Positions 1 to 9,638 of a stretch of DNA of 64,000 bases are shown piece after piece; position 1 is the first letter of the stretch; each line of letters starts with the position of its first letter. Both the position numbers and the translations under genes were made by a program. The notes beneath the pieces are model-generated. The model did not search any database and was not told where the DNA came from. It worked only from the letters and a program-made list of their open reading frames with translations. Origin of the DNA: Coxiella endosymbiont of Amblyomma nuttalli (lineage in GTDB: Bacteria > Pseudomonadota > Gammaproteobacteria > Coxiellales > Coxiellaceae); NCBI RefSeq assembly GCF_018107685.1, contig NZ_CP064834.1, positions 496,001 to 560,000 on the forward strand. The letters are read 5' to 3'.

Positions 1-805
1 ATGTTTGTCTTTTTCTCCATTGACCTTTTTTAGTGATGAGCCGATTTGCCATTGTTTTCCATTCAGGAATAGCATCAATTGCAATAGGGGGTGATTTTAA
101 GTTACTTTTTTCTAACGATAGCTTTGCCGACTCTAAAATATCAAGGACAACAGCTTCTAGTGCACTTTCTGATTCTTTTTTAACGATATTTAAATTTTGA
201 CGGTGCGTGATAATGTGCGGTAACCACTGATCCCGACATTTAATCATCTGAATTAATAATTTTTGTAGAGAATATACTTTATTATCAAGATGTAATAACA
301 ATTGTTCGATAAGGTTACTATGCTTGCTTGAACGTAACAATGCATCAACAGCCTGTTGATATAGTAGGTCAGCTTCTTCTGCTTCAACCGTTGAAGGAGG
401 TACACCGAAGCCGGATAAAGTTGGCGCTTGTGAAACAATGTGATGAGCGAGAGCATCAATAGTAAAAATACGTAAGCGATTTGGATTAATTTCCAATTTC
501 CACTCATATTTCTGATTTCGCTCAAGAACAGCTTTCGCTAATGTCTGTGTTAATAGTTGATGATGATTCGTGGATTTCAGCTGATATTGTGCTTCTTCAA
601 GTATCTTTGTGATCCGGTTTCCCATTTCGGCTGCGGCTTTGCGCGTAAAAGTTATAGCGACAATTTCTTCAGGCAGTTTTACAACGGTCAGTAGTAGAAG
701 AAAGCGCTGGATTAATAACTCAGTTTTACCTGAACCTGCTGGTGCTTGAACGATATATGATTGCTTGGGATCCAGTATCTGTTCTCGAATTTTTTGATCA
801 GTCAT
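1..805 (-). CDS. AddA/UvrD-like superfamily I helicase, N-terminal part (runs off the window)
   Basis: I translated the minus strand from an ATG at 805 and found it open to the window edge (268 codons). Residues 21-29 read APAGSGKTE, the Walker A loop of UvrD/RecB-type helicases. AITFTRKAAAEM and, further on, RIFTIDALAHHI match helicase motifs Ia and its neighbour. The partner gene for the AddB-like nuclease ends at 798, so the two overlap by 8 bp and are probably translated together. The usual role of such a pair is processing double-strand DNA ends for recombination. The motor motifs II-VI and any nuclease domain lie outside the window, so intactness cannot be judged. It could equally be called a UvrD/Rep-family exonuclease V beta-like protein. 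Confidence 0.85.
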   Translation of the reverse strand, partial: MTDQKIREQILDPKQSYIVQAPAGSGKTELLIQRFLLLLTVVKLPEEIVAITFTRKAAAEMGNRITKILEEAQYQLKSTNHHQLLTQTLAKAVLERNQKYEWKLEINPNRLRIFTIDALAHHIVSQAPTLSGFGVPPSTVEAEEADLLYQQAVDALLRSSKHSNLIEQLLLHLDNKVYSLQKLLIQMIKCRDQWLPHIITHRQNLNIVKKESESALEAVVLDILESAKLSLEKSNLKSPPIAIDAIPEWKTMANRLITKKGQWRKRQT

Positions 806-3419
806 CCGTTTCTCCAATGCGACATAATGTGCTTAGCTCACAATATTTGCAAGTTTCTGCGTCTAAAGGATTAACATCTGCTTTTCCACTGGAAAAATCA
901 ATCGCCAATTGGTGTAACAAAATTCTCCATTTTTTCATTAATATATCCCAAGGTTTAGGAGAAACCGTGATATCCCTAAAGCAAGTCTTTACTTGGGAAT
1001 CAATTAATCCGGTAAATTGCATTTTTTTACTACTCATTTCTGCATATGCCATTCCTTTGACATCAAGTGCTGCAAAAGTGCAATAAAGTGGGAGCTGAAT
1101 GTGTTTCAGACGATCGCCTAGCCAAGCATTAGGGCTGTTTTTATTACTCATTTTGTAGTCAATCAGGAATTGGTTGTTGCCGATAACATCAATTCGATCA
1201 ATGCGTACCTGTAAATTAAGTGAACCAATTTTTATATGGCGCGTAGTTTCTCGTTGGGCTACCATAAAAGGTTCACGTTTTTTTTCAAAAATTAACCATT
1301 TTTTAATGAGTTGTTTAATACGTTTTTTTTCTATACGAATAAAAATAGACCGGGAATATTTTTTTTTCTTGAAAACACGATTAATGGTTTCATCAACAAG
1401 CGTTTCTAGTTCTTGATTAGAATAGTTATGTAATGTATGCCAGTCTTTAATTTTTTTCCATATAAGATTGAGGAGGCGATGCAAAAAATCTCCACGTTCG
1501 ATATTACTTAATCCTAGATGTGGTTCTTCTAGCGGTTTTGCCTGTAGGCGGATTTTGGCAAACGCTTGAAAAGGACATACAGATTGACTTTGTAGTAAAC
1601 CGCTTCCTCCTCTAACAAACTCATTATCATGCAGCGGGGTTGTTTGATCGACAATTCGTTCAGTTGTTGTAGCATTAAATATCTTTTCGTCAACTGTCTG
1701 CAAAGGTGGGAGTTGTAATTCTTCAAGTGTTATTAGAGGAAATTGACGAATGAGTGAACTGGGGGATAATTGAAAATCACCTTCTTGTAAGGCAGTACTT
1801 AAAATGACTGTAGGCGTGTTATGCAATAACTGTTGCTGCAATTGCATGGCATTATTGATTTCATGTTTTACAGACGAATGCGGCATGTGATGTCGTTTTT
1901 GTATGTCGAGTGGTAAAAATGGATTAGGCTTCGGAAAAGGCGGCCAGTTTTTATTATTGAGACCCATCATCCATACTTTATCGAAATTTTCTCCAGCACC
2001 TTCTAATAAGGTTAGGATTTGAATAGAAGTTGTTTCTGTTTTGGGTTGAAAAAATATATGGTGTGCAAGCTGTCTTAATAGGTGGAGGGCAAGTTTTCGT
2101 GTACAGGGATAGGTAGTTGTTGAATCGAGTGCAGTAAATTCTTCAAGAAGTAGTCTCCATCTTTCGTGTTGCTGATATTCTTTGGTATTTAGTGTTCGTT
2201 GTCCTGGCCATCCGAGAGCTAAAAGTTCGGTAGTGAATTGTTGTGCCCATGTGCTAGGATATTTTGGCGTGGTAGAGCGTTCGATGCCAAACCATTGTTG
2301 ACAACGCATGTTTAGTGTTGAATGCTGAAAATAGTTGTTTAATTGACTGAGATGATAGGTAAACGTTCGAGGGGAGATTTTCCATTGCCTTAGTTGTCTT
2401 AATTTAACGTCCAACATTGCAGCAAGGCAAGCATCATCATCAGTACTGTTAATGTAAGCAGAACGAAAAACAACTCCCAGTTGGATAATATCAATGCATG
2501 AGTAATTTAGCTCTAAAATGTCGAGTGCAGTTTTGATAAGAGGAATGTTTGTTAGACGTTCACCTAACGAAATATTAAATAGTTTATCAGAATGGAATAC
2601 TTCCATAAAAAGACGAAGAATTTGAGAACGGTTATAAGTGAGATTAGGAATAATACAGCCAATTTTTTTAGCGGGATTGATAATCCACTGTGCGTGTACC
2701 CATCTTGCCATAGTTTGAATTTCATTTTCCTTGTCTTGTAAATGAATCTGATAAATACTCTGTGATTGCTTTGTAGTACTTGTTACAAGAGGAACACAAT
2801 AACTAACGCAGACTTCCGAATTTCCGCTTTTATTAGAAGAAGAAGCAGAAAGAACGGCATTGTTTGCTAATACCTCTAAAAATTGCCGAATCGACGGCGC
2901 TAAGTTATAAAAACCCACCAGAATAATTTGCTTAGGTAATTTTAAATGAGCAGTTAAAGATTCTAGTCGTTTCGGCAATTCAGCATTGCTTATCCAGTGA
3001 TGTTTCTTCAATTGGGTTTCGAATTGTAGTGCCCATTGTATAAAATGCCGTACTTCACCATTAGCTTCTTTTTCTAAATCCTTTAAGGATAAATTCCATG
3101 CTTTCATCAATTGCCAAGCTTCTTTGATTAAATTTGATGTATTTTTAGTAAATGGAATAATTTCTCGCCATAGTAAGTATTCCTGAAAATCACTCAATAG
3201 AATTTCGGAAGTTTGCTGACAATGCTGCCAGCATTGAGAAATCCATTCATTTAATGGTATAATGATGGGGATGGATCGTTTTTTTTTGTTGTTAGATTTG
3301 GCTTCGTATTGCACGTACTGCTGTTTAAGGTGATAACTAAGATGGCTACTCGCCGTAAGTACGATAGTGTCTTGATCCAATGTAGGCATAATTTGCTGTA
3401 TACTGCACACAATTTTCAT
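798..3419 (-). CDS. AddB-like PD-(D/E)XK nuclease / inactivated superfamily I helicase, DNA repair
   Basis: This 873-residue protein is of the length and layout of the AddB-like 'probable DNA repair' family: a long helicase-like N-terminal part without a Walker A motif, then a C-terminal nuclease. The nuclease is visible as GDFLHRLLNLIW, then RIDRIDVIGNNQFLIDYKMS (the D...DYK core), then QLPLYCTFA. Cysteines at SVCPFQAF and in the C-x2-C-x5-C pattern of CKYCELSTLC near the end are the four expected ligands of an iron-sulfur cluster that pins the nuclease fold. The gene is followed, with 8 bp overlap, by the AddA-like helicase. It probably forms a helicase-nuclease complex acting on broken DNA ends. 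No frameshift is apparent. Confidence 0.8.
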   Translation of the reverse strand: MKIVCSIQQIMPTLDQDTIVLTASSHLSYHLKQQYVQYEAKSNNKKKRSIPIIIPLNEWISQCWQHCQQTSEILLSDFQEYLLWREIIPFTKNTSNLIKEAWQLMKAWNLSLKDLEKEANGEVRHFIQWALQFETQLKKHHWISNAELPKRLESLTAHLKLPKQIILVGFYNLAPSIRQFLEVLANNAVLSASSSNKSGNSEVCVSYCVPLVTSTTKQSQSIYQIHLQDKENEIQTMARWVHAQWIINPAKKIGCIIPNLTYNRSQILRLFMEVFHSDKLFNISLGERLTNIPLIKTALDILELNYSCIDIIQLGVVFRSAYINSTDDDACLAAMLDVKLRQLRQWKISPRTFTYHLSQLNNYFQHSTLNMRCQQWFGIERSTTPKYPSTWAQQFTTELLALGWPGQRTLNTKEYQQHERWRLLLEEFTALDSTTTYPCTRKLALHLLRQLAHHIFFQPKTETTSIQILTLLEGAGENFDKVWMMGLNNKNWPPFPKPNPFLPLDIQKRHHMPHSSVKHEINNAMQLQQQLLHNTPTVILSTALQEGDFQLSPSSLIRQFPLITLEELQLPPLQTVDEKIFNATTTERIVDQTTPLHDNEFVRGGSGLLQSQSVCPFQAFAKIRLQAKPLEEPHLGLSNIERGDFLHRLLNLIWKKIKDWHTLHNYSNQELETLVDETINRVFKKKKYSRSIFIRIEKKRIKQLIKKWLIFEKKREPFMVAQRETTRHIKIGSLNLQVRIDRIDVIGNNQFLIDYKMSNKNSPNAWLGDRLKHIQLPLYCTFAALDVKGMAYAEMSSKKMQFTGLIDSQVKTCFRDITVSPKPWDILMKKWRILLHQLAIDFSSGKADVNPLDAETCKYCELSTLCRIGETDD

Positions 3420-4084
3420 TACAGTTTCTTCTAATTCAACAAGATTGCTTATAGCTCTATATTGATATTAGCAGAGGTGTCAAACTTTTTAATATAAAGC
3501 TAAAGCGTAATAAAAAAGCATAGAATCTTAAAAAATTTTTCAATTTATTGCATTTATTATTATGTTATCAATAAGATTAAACTCTTTTTGATAACATGCC
3601 CATACAGTTACTTATTGAAATTGTAAAAGAACCAGAAGGTTTAGCTTCTGTATACGCAATTTACAAGTTAACGATTTGCATAATAGTTTCTTATTCTAGA
3701 TCATTGCCGACAGTTTTAGTATAGATAATGTGAAAAACACAAAAACTCGTTTACTACATCTGCTAAATTTGTGAACAACGACATCATTTTTAATTTAAAG
3801 AGTGTCCTAGAGTAATGAGTCAAATTGACACATTTGATGATCGTTTCTAGATATCGTGGATGATATTTCGGCAACCGATCTTTGTTTAAGCTCATCCATA
3901 TATGTACTCGCATAACGGACGTGATAGAATGGGATCGATTGATGAAATATTTAAGCGATGGTCACACAATCGGACTCATTCGTATGCTAGTTTAATTTTA
4001 CCTTAAATGCAACAAACACCTTTTTTGAGAGCAGCGTTATGTCTTCGAAAATCGTTTTTTGAATCATGATAGAGGTAGCAAACT
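3420..4084. other. Gene-free stretch upstream of the glutamate dehydrogenase
   Basis: No convincing gene is seen in these 665 bases between two divergent genes. The only open frame, on the minus strand at 3716-3913, has no recognisable motif and no ribosome binding site. A weak 6-bp hairpin (CAGAAG/CTTCTG) lies near 3632. The stretch should contain the promoters of both flanking genes, but I could not single out a good -35/-10 pair. Confidence 0.4.
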
Positions 4085-7000
4085 GTGACACAGAACCATT
4101 TTTCCATCTCGGTGGAAGAGGTAATTGAGAAAGTTATTGTTTATGCTAAAGAGCAATTATCTAAAGATAAAGTTGTGTTATTGACTAAATTTATTCGATT
4201 TTTTTATGGTACGATGGCGTTGGAAGACATGCAGGAACGTTCTGTTCCAGATTTATACGGCGCCGCTATTTCAGAATGGAAATTAATGCTGCAGCGTAAA
4301 CCATCCGAAGTAAAGATTCATGTTTTTAATCCTAAATATGAGCGAGATGGTTGGCGATCTACCCATACAATTATTCAAATCATAATGGCTGATATGCCAT
4401 TTTTGATTGATTCTATTCGCATGGAAATTAATCGTCTTGGTTTAACGATACATTTAATGATCCATATTGGTGGTATTAAAGTTTGTCGCAATCAAAAGCA
4501 TCAAATTGATGATGTTTTAGCTTATCATACCGAACATCATAAAGACTGTATACTTGAAGCGCCTATCCATATAGAAATGGATCGCCAAACGGATCCTAAA
4601 ATATTATCTAATATTCAGCATAATATTCGTCGTGTTTTAAAGGACGTATGCGTTGTTGTCGAAGATTGGAGTTTAATGCAAGAACGTATGTATGAGACCA
4701 TTGATGAATTAAATCCGGAAAAAATGCTGCAACAACCCGATGAAATTAAAGAGACAAAAGCATTTTTAAATTGGTTGGTTGACAACCATTTTATTTTTTT
4801 AGGATTTCGTGACTATGAAATGGTAGATGAAGCAAGAGAGTCGGCATTACGCTTGATACCTAATTCTGGATTAGGCATTTTGCGTGACTATACTCATAGT
4901 AAGATGTTTCGACGGTATGCTGATTTACCAAAGTCTGCGCGTAAAATGGTGTTGTCAACTAATCAAATACTAATTAGATTGCAAAACAATATGATGTCAA
5001 CAGTTCATCGACCGGCTTACGTGGATTATGTTGGTATCAAACGTTTTAAGGAGAAAACAGGACAGTTAATCGGCGAGCGTTGTTTTATTGGTCTTTATAC
5101 TTCCGATGTTTATCGATCTGATCCTTGCATCATTCCAATTATTCGTACCAAAGTAGAGTCTATTCTAAAACGTTCGAAACTACCTATTAAAAGTCATGGA
5201 TATAAAGATATACAACGTATTCTTGCAACATTACCTCGTGATGATTTATTTCATGCAACTACAGATGAATTATTCGATTGGACAATGGGAATATTACATT
5301 TACAAGAACGTCGTCACATTCGTTTATTTGTTCGTAAAGATATTTACGGTCGTTTTGTATCGTGTCTAGTTTATGTACCACGTGATAATTTTACAACGGA
5401 TTTGGTGAAGTGCATGCAAGATGTTTTGGTTAAAACATTTCATGGCTTGAATGTAACTTTTACGACTTATTTCTCAGAATCTATATTAGCTTGTATTCAC
5501 TTCGTCATTCGCATTAACCCTCGGCGTTCGCTTGAATATAATGTCAAGGAGTTGGAAAAAAAACTCGTTAAAGTTGGTGAATCCTGGCAGGATGAATTTT
5601 ATAAGTATGCACTTGAACATTTCGGCGAAGAATATGGAAATGATATTTTTAATCGTTATCGATATGCCTTTTCTTCGAGTTATCGAGAGGAATTTCCTCC
5701 TCAACAAGCAGTTTATGACGTGGAGCATATTGAAAAACTGTCTCAGTTAAGCCAATTAGGTATGAATATTTATCGTCCACATGGGGTTGCAAAAGACGTC
5801 ATTCGATTTAAATTATTTCACTCTGACTTCACAGTTCCTTTATCTGACGCTTTACCTATGCTGGAAAATATGGGTTTGCGGATTATTGGTGAACAGCCAT
5901 ATGAGTTAATTTTTCGTGATGGACGTAGGGTTTGGATAAATGATTTTTTAATGGCTTATGCTAAGGAATCTAGGTTTGAAATTGAAACTGTTAAAGTTTT
6001 TTTTCAAGAAGCTTATGAAAAAATCTGGTTAGGCGTGGCAGAAAATGACAGTTTAAATCAATTGGTTTTAGGAGCAGGACTAACTTGGCGAGAAATTTCT
6101 GTTCTTCGGGCATATACTAAGTATTTCCGTCAGGTAGGTTTTACCTTTAGTGAAGGTTATATTGCTGATGCGTTAATTGATAACTCGAAAGTAGCACAAT
6201 TACTTATTGAATTGTTCAAATGTTATTTTGATCCACAACAAGTAATGATGGTAAAAAAAGAAGCTGAGGCAATTGAAGAAAAAATTCAAAAAGAACTAGA
6301 TACAGTGGCCGTTCTTGATAAAGACCGTATTTTACGACAATACCTGGCATTGATTCATGCTACATTGCGCACTAATTATTTTCAAGTGGATCGAGACAGT
6401 AATCCCAAGCCTTATCTTTCATTTAAGTTTGATCCTTCGAAAATTCCGGATATGCCATTACCTCTACCTAAATACGAAATATTTGTTTATTCTCCTCGAT
6501 TTGAAGGGGTGCACTTACGGGCTGCTAAAGTGGCACGAGGAGGGATTCGTTGGTCAGAGCGACGGGAAGATTATCGTACAGAAATATTGGGTCTAATGAA
6601 AGCCCAACAAGTAAAAAATTCAATTATTGTTCCTGCTGGTGCTAAAGGTGGCTTTTTGCCTAAACGACTGTCTTTAGATCTGGATGCATATCGTGAAGAA
6701 GTAATGCAAGAGGGAGTTTTTTGTTACCGAAATTTTATTAGTGGTTTGTTAGATTTGACCGACAATTTAAAAGATGGTCAAATTATTTCGCCTGAAAGTA
6801 CGATTTGCTATGACGGATCTGACCCATATTTAGTGGTGGCCGCTGATAAAGGGACGGCCACGTTTTCAGATATAGCAAATGATGTTGCTATTGAAAAAGG
6901 TTATTGGATGGGTGATGCGTTTGCTTCTGGTGGTTCTACAGGTTACGATCATAAAAAAATGGGCATTACGGCGCGCGGTGCTTGGGTAGCTGCAAGGCGA

Positions 7001-8941
7001 CATTTTCAGGATTTAGGCATTAAGTTAGACGAAGTAGAAATAACAGTTGTTGGCATTGGCGACATGAGTGGAGATGTCTTTGGAAACGGTATGCTACTTT
7101 CGCATCAGATAAAATTGGTTGCTGCCTTTGATCATCGACATATTTTTTTAGACCCAGATCCTGTACCATTAACGAGTTATAACGAACGATTACGATTGTT
7201 TCATTTATTGAGATCTAGTTGGAACGATTATGATCGGGCGTTATTGTCCAAGGGTGGGGGTGTTTATTCGCGAATGCTTAAAGCTATCCGACTCTCACCT
7301 GAAATTAAGACATTATTACAAGTTACAAAAGATATCATGGTGCCGAATGAATTAATTCGCGCCATTTTGAAAGCGCCAGTAGATATGATCTGGAATGGTG
7401 GTATTGGCACCTATATCAAATCTAGTCAGGAAAAAAACATCGATGTAGGTGATCGTAGTAATGATAATTTAAGAGTGAATGCAAAAAATATCCGTTCGCG
7501 TGTTATTTGTGAAGGAGGAAATTTAGGAGTTACGCAACTGGGCCGGATCGAGTATGAACTAAATGGTGGAAAAATCAATACGGACTTTATTGATAATTCT
7601 GCTGGTGTAGATTGTTCTGATCATGAAGTCAATGTCAAAATTTTACTCAATTATATTGTTGCTCAGGGCAATATGACAGAAAAGCAGCGTAATGAATTGT
7701 TGGCGAGTATGACAGACGAAGTGGCAAGATTGGTATTGGAAGATAACTATTTTCAGAATAAAACGCTTAGCTTGGCTTCTTATTTAGCCGTACGTGATTT
7801 TGAATTGAATAAGCGTTTTCTTGATGTACTTGAGCAAGAAAGAAAAATTAATCGAAGCTTGGAATTTTTGCCAGATGACAAAACGTTGCTTGAACGTCGT
7901 GCAGCGGGTTTAGGATTAACTCGACCTGAATTGAGTATATTGTTGGCCTATAGTAAGATTATTTTAAAAGCTCAAGTCAAAGCTTCAAGCTTGGTGGAGG
8001 ACTCTTATTTATCTAGATATGTAGCAGATGTGTTTCCAACTCCTTTGCGTCGTCGATTTAGTAAGCATATGAAAGCGCATTATCTATCAAAAGAGATTAT
8101 CGCCACACAACTTAGCAATAGATTGATTTCAATGATGGGTATTCCATTTCTCTATCAAATGCAGGATGAATTGGGGGTTTCCATACCATCAATTATGCGC
8201 GCCTTTATTACAGCAATAAAAATATTTCAAGTAGAAGAATTATTGACGAATATTGATACGCTAGACTATAAAATAGAAACAAAAGTCCAATATCAAATGA
8301 ACGTAGAAGCAATTCGGTTAATCCGGCGAGCGTCACGTTGGCTATTGCGACATCACCGTGGTGAACTAGATATTGCAGTTACCATCAATCATTTTTCAGA
8401 CTATGTTGGTGCGATTTATTCGCGCTTGCCTAAACTACTATTGGGTGCCGATAAACAAGCCATGAATGATCAACAGAAATCGTTAATAGAGCAGCATGTA
8501 CCTGCGGAATTAGCACTTCGTATCGCTGGTATGCCATCGCTTTTTCATGCGCTTAATATTATTGAAGCAGCAACTTCTTATCATGAAGAAGTGTTTCGGG
8601 TAGCGAAGATTTATTTTATGTTGGTGGATCGGTTAGATTTGTTTTGGTTTCGTGAAAAAATTAATACTTATCCAGTGAGTGATCGCTGGGCTGTTCTGGC
8701 GAGAGCGGGTTATAAAGGAGATTTAGATTATCTCCAGCGTGAGTTAACTGTGCGTGTATTGTTGGATACAAAAGCACGAAGCATTCCAGGAAAGATTAAT
8801 GAGTGGTTTACTGAACACGAACCGATGATCCAGCGTTGGCAAAATATTCTAGCAGCCATGCGAAATGTGGAAAAAAAAGACTTTGCTATATTATTTGTAG
8901 CAATTCGTGAGCTATTTGATTTAGCAGCCAGTATATTATAG
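4085..8941 (+). CDS. gdhB: NAD-specific glutamate dehydrogenase, large 180-kDa type
   Basis: At 1618 residues this has the length of the large NAD-glutamate dehydrogenases, which convert glutamate to 2-oxoglutarate and ammonium with NAD+ and feed amino-acid carbon into the TCA cycle. The N-terminal third is the regulatory ACT-like part of this class. The catalytic region contains GAKGGF (about residue 851, with the substrate and catalytic lysines), VVAADKGTATFSD (about 917) and NGGIGTY (about 1103). Translation starts at GTG, preceded by AGAGG at 4071-4075. The gene is alone on its strand. It is intact, which suggests that amino acids are a main carbon source for this organism, as they are for Coxiella. 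The symbol follows common usage for this class. Confidence 0.93.
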   Translation: MTQNHFSISVEEVIEKVIVYAKEQLSKDKVVLLTKFIRFFYGTMALEDMQERSVPDLYGAAISEWKLMLQRKPSEVKIHVFNPKYERDGWRSTHTIIQIIMADMPFLIDSIRMEINRLGLTIHLMIHIGGIKVCRNQKHQIDDVLAYHTEHHKDCILEAPIHIEMDRQTDPKILSNIQHNIRRVLKDVCVVVEDWSLMQERMYETIDELNPEKMLQQPDEIKETKAFLNWLVDNHFIFLGFRDYEMVDEARESALRLIPNSGLGILRDYTHSKMFRRYADLPKSARKMVLSTNQILIRLQNNMMSTVHRPAYVDYVGIKRFKEKTGQLIGERCFIGLYTSDVYRSDPCIIPIIRTKVESILKRSKLPIKSHGYKDIQRILATLPRDDLFHATTDELFDWTMGILHLQERRHIRLFVRKDIYGRFVSCLVYVPRDNFTTDLVKCMQDVLVKTFHGLNVTFTTYFSESILACIHFVIRINPRRSLEYNVKELEKKLVKVGESWQDEFYKYALEHFGEEYGNDIFNRYRYAFSSSYREEFPPQQAVYDVEHIEKLSQLSQLGMNIYRPHGVAKDVIRFKLFHSDFTVPLSDALPMLENMGLRIIGEQPYELIFRDGRRVWINDFLMAYAKESRFEIETVKVFFQEAYEKIWLGVAENDSLNQLVLGAGLTWREISVLRAYTKYFRQVGFTFSEGYIADALIDNSKVAQLLIELFKCYFDPQQVMMVKKEAEAIEEKIQKELDTVAVLDKDRILRQYLALIHATLRTNYFQVDRDSNPKPYLSFKFDPSKIPDMPLPLPKYEIFVYSPRFEGVHLRAAKVARGGIRWSERREDYRTEILGLMKAQQVKNSIIVPAGAKGGFLPKRLSLDLDAYREEVMQEGVFCYRNFISGLLDLTDNLKDGQIISPESTICYDGSDPYLVVAADKGTATFSDIANDVAIEKGYWMGDAFASGGSTGYDHKKMGITARGAWVAARRHFQDLGIKLDEVEITVVGIGDMSGDVFGNGMLLSHQIKLVAAFDHRHIFLDPDPVPLTSYNERLRLFHLLRSSWNDYDRALLSKGGGVYSRMLKAIRLSPEIKTLLQVTKDIMVPNELIRAILKAPVDMIWNGGIGTYIKSSQEKNIDVGDRSNDNLRVNAKNIRSRVICEGGNLGVTQLGRIEYELNGGKINTDFIDNSAGVDCSDHEVNVKILLNYIVAQGNMTEKQRNELLASMTDEVARLVLEDNYFQNKTLSLASYLAVRDFELNKRFLDVLEQERKINRSLEFLPDDKTLLERRAAGLGLTRPELSILLAYSKIILKAQVKASSLVEDSYLSRYVADVFPTPLRRRFSKHMKAHYLSKEIIATQLSNRLISMMGIPFLYQMQDELGVSIPSIMRAFITAIKIFQVEELLTNIDTLDYKIETKVQYQMNVEAIRLIRRASRWLLRHHRGELDIAVTINHFSDYVGAIYSRLPKLLLGADKQAMNDQQKSLIEQHVPAELALRIAGMPSLFHALNIIEAATSYHEEVFRVAKIYFMLVDRLDLFWFREKINTYPVSDRWAVLARAGYKGDLDYLQRELTVRVLLDTKARSIPGKINEWFTEHEPMIQRWQNILAAMRNVEKKDFAILFVAIRELFDLAASIL

Positions 8942-9418
8942 AACGATAATTTTAATTGTGTGTCAATATATCCTTGCGTCAAATTAACCATATTAGCATT
9001 GTTACAGATAGGGGTTTTGTGATTGGGTTTATTACGACAAAAATTAGAATATTTGTATTACGGACGGTCATGTCCAAAACAGCTTATGATCTAACTTATG
9101 TATGTATGGTATTATTATGGTATTATGATGAAAATGGTTGCATGGCAGGAAGTTATCTAAAATTTGTACCTGGATTTGTTGTTGTCGAGTCAAGATGTTT
9201 TAACATCTTATTTAGAGTCTATCTTGATATCTTTTTACAAGCACTACAAGAATAATACAAAGTAGATGATCATCTGTTTGTCTCCATGATATTACTATCC
9301 AGGAGTTTTGTGCAAGTGACATGTAATAATATAAGTGAAAGTGCACTTGCATTTCCTTGAAAATCACCCTAAAATTTTTGGGTGGCTTAATTCATTTAAC
9401 CTTGAAAAGGATCAGATT
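8942..9418. other. Gene-free stretch with a short palindrome
   Basis: An open frame on the plus strand (8956-9255) has no family resemblance and is probably chance. At 9192-9209 there is an 8-bp inverted repeat, AAGATGTT/AACATCTT, separated by only two bases. It lacks a following T run, so it is not a standard terminator. Confidence 0.35.
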
Positions 9419-9583
9419 ATGAGCAAAAAAGGTGTTGTTATTGCTTCGGTTCTTGTTGCAGCAGTTATTTTAAGCGGGTGTACTCCACAGCAACCAGCCC
9501 ATTTAAGTTCCCCTGCTTGTAAAAAAGTAAAAATGGGTTATTCTCATCATGGTAAGTATCATTGTAAACGTACTCACGGATGA
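9419..9583 (+). CDS. Small lipoprotein (54 residues), function unknown
   Basis: The start is the ATG at 9419, preceded by AAAAGG at 9405-9410, rather than the upstream start of the longer open frame. The product begins MSKKGV, has a hydrophobic stretch, then the lipobox LSGC at about residues 19-22, so it should be exported and lipidated. The mature part is only about 33 residues, basic and rich in histidine, with two further cysteines (SPACKK and YHCKRTHG). A strong terminator follows at 9611. I do not recognise a family. The His/Cys-rich tail might bind a metal, but that is a guess. Confidence 0.7.
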   Translation: MSKKGVVIASVLVAAVILSGCTPQQPAHLSSPACKKVKMGYSHHGKYHCKRTHG

Positions 9584-9610
9584 AAATTGTCTTATCGAAT
9601 CTTATCGGAA

Positions 9611-9638
9611 AAGCCAGATGTTATTTCCTGGCTTTTTT
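9611..9638 (+). terminator. Rho-independent terminator of the small lipoprotein gene
   Basis: AAGCCAG at 9611-9617 pairs with CTGGCTT at 9628-9634, and the run of T continues to 9638. The end of the convergent rmuC (stop at 9637-9639) overlaps it. Confidence 0.75.

Noticed and set aside
253-525. Minus-strand open frame of 90 codons at the left edge
   Set aside because: It is a different frame of the AddA-like helicase, which I translated through the same DNA without a stop.
742-1086. Plus-strand open frame of 114 codons
   Set aside because: It lies across the boundary of two minus-strand genes with clear helicase and nuclease motifs; no motif or ribosome site of its own.
3716-3913. Minus-strand open frame of 65 codons, considered as a transposase remnant
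   Set aside because: No transposase motif, terminal repeat or ribosome site could be found.
9192-9209. Terminator for gdhB
   Set aside because: The inverted repeat has a two-base loop and no T run, and lies about 250 bases after the stop.
8956-9255. Plus-strand open frame of 99 codons after gdhB
   Set aside because: Composition is unlike its neighbours, there is no family resemblance and no ribosome site. Likely chance.
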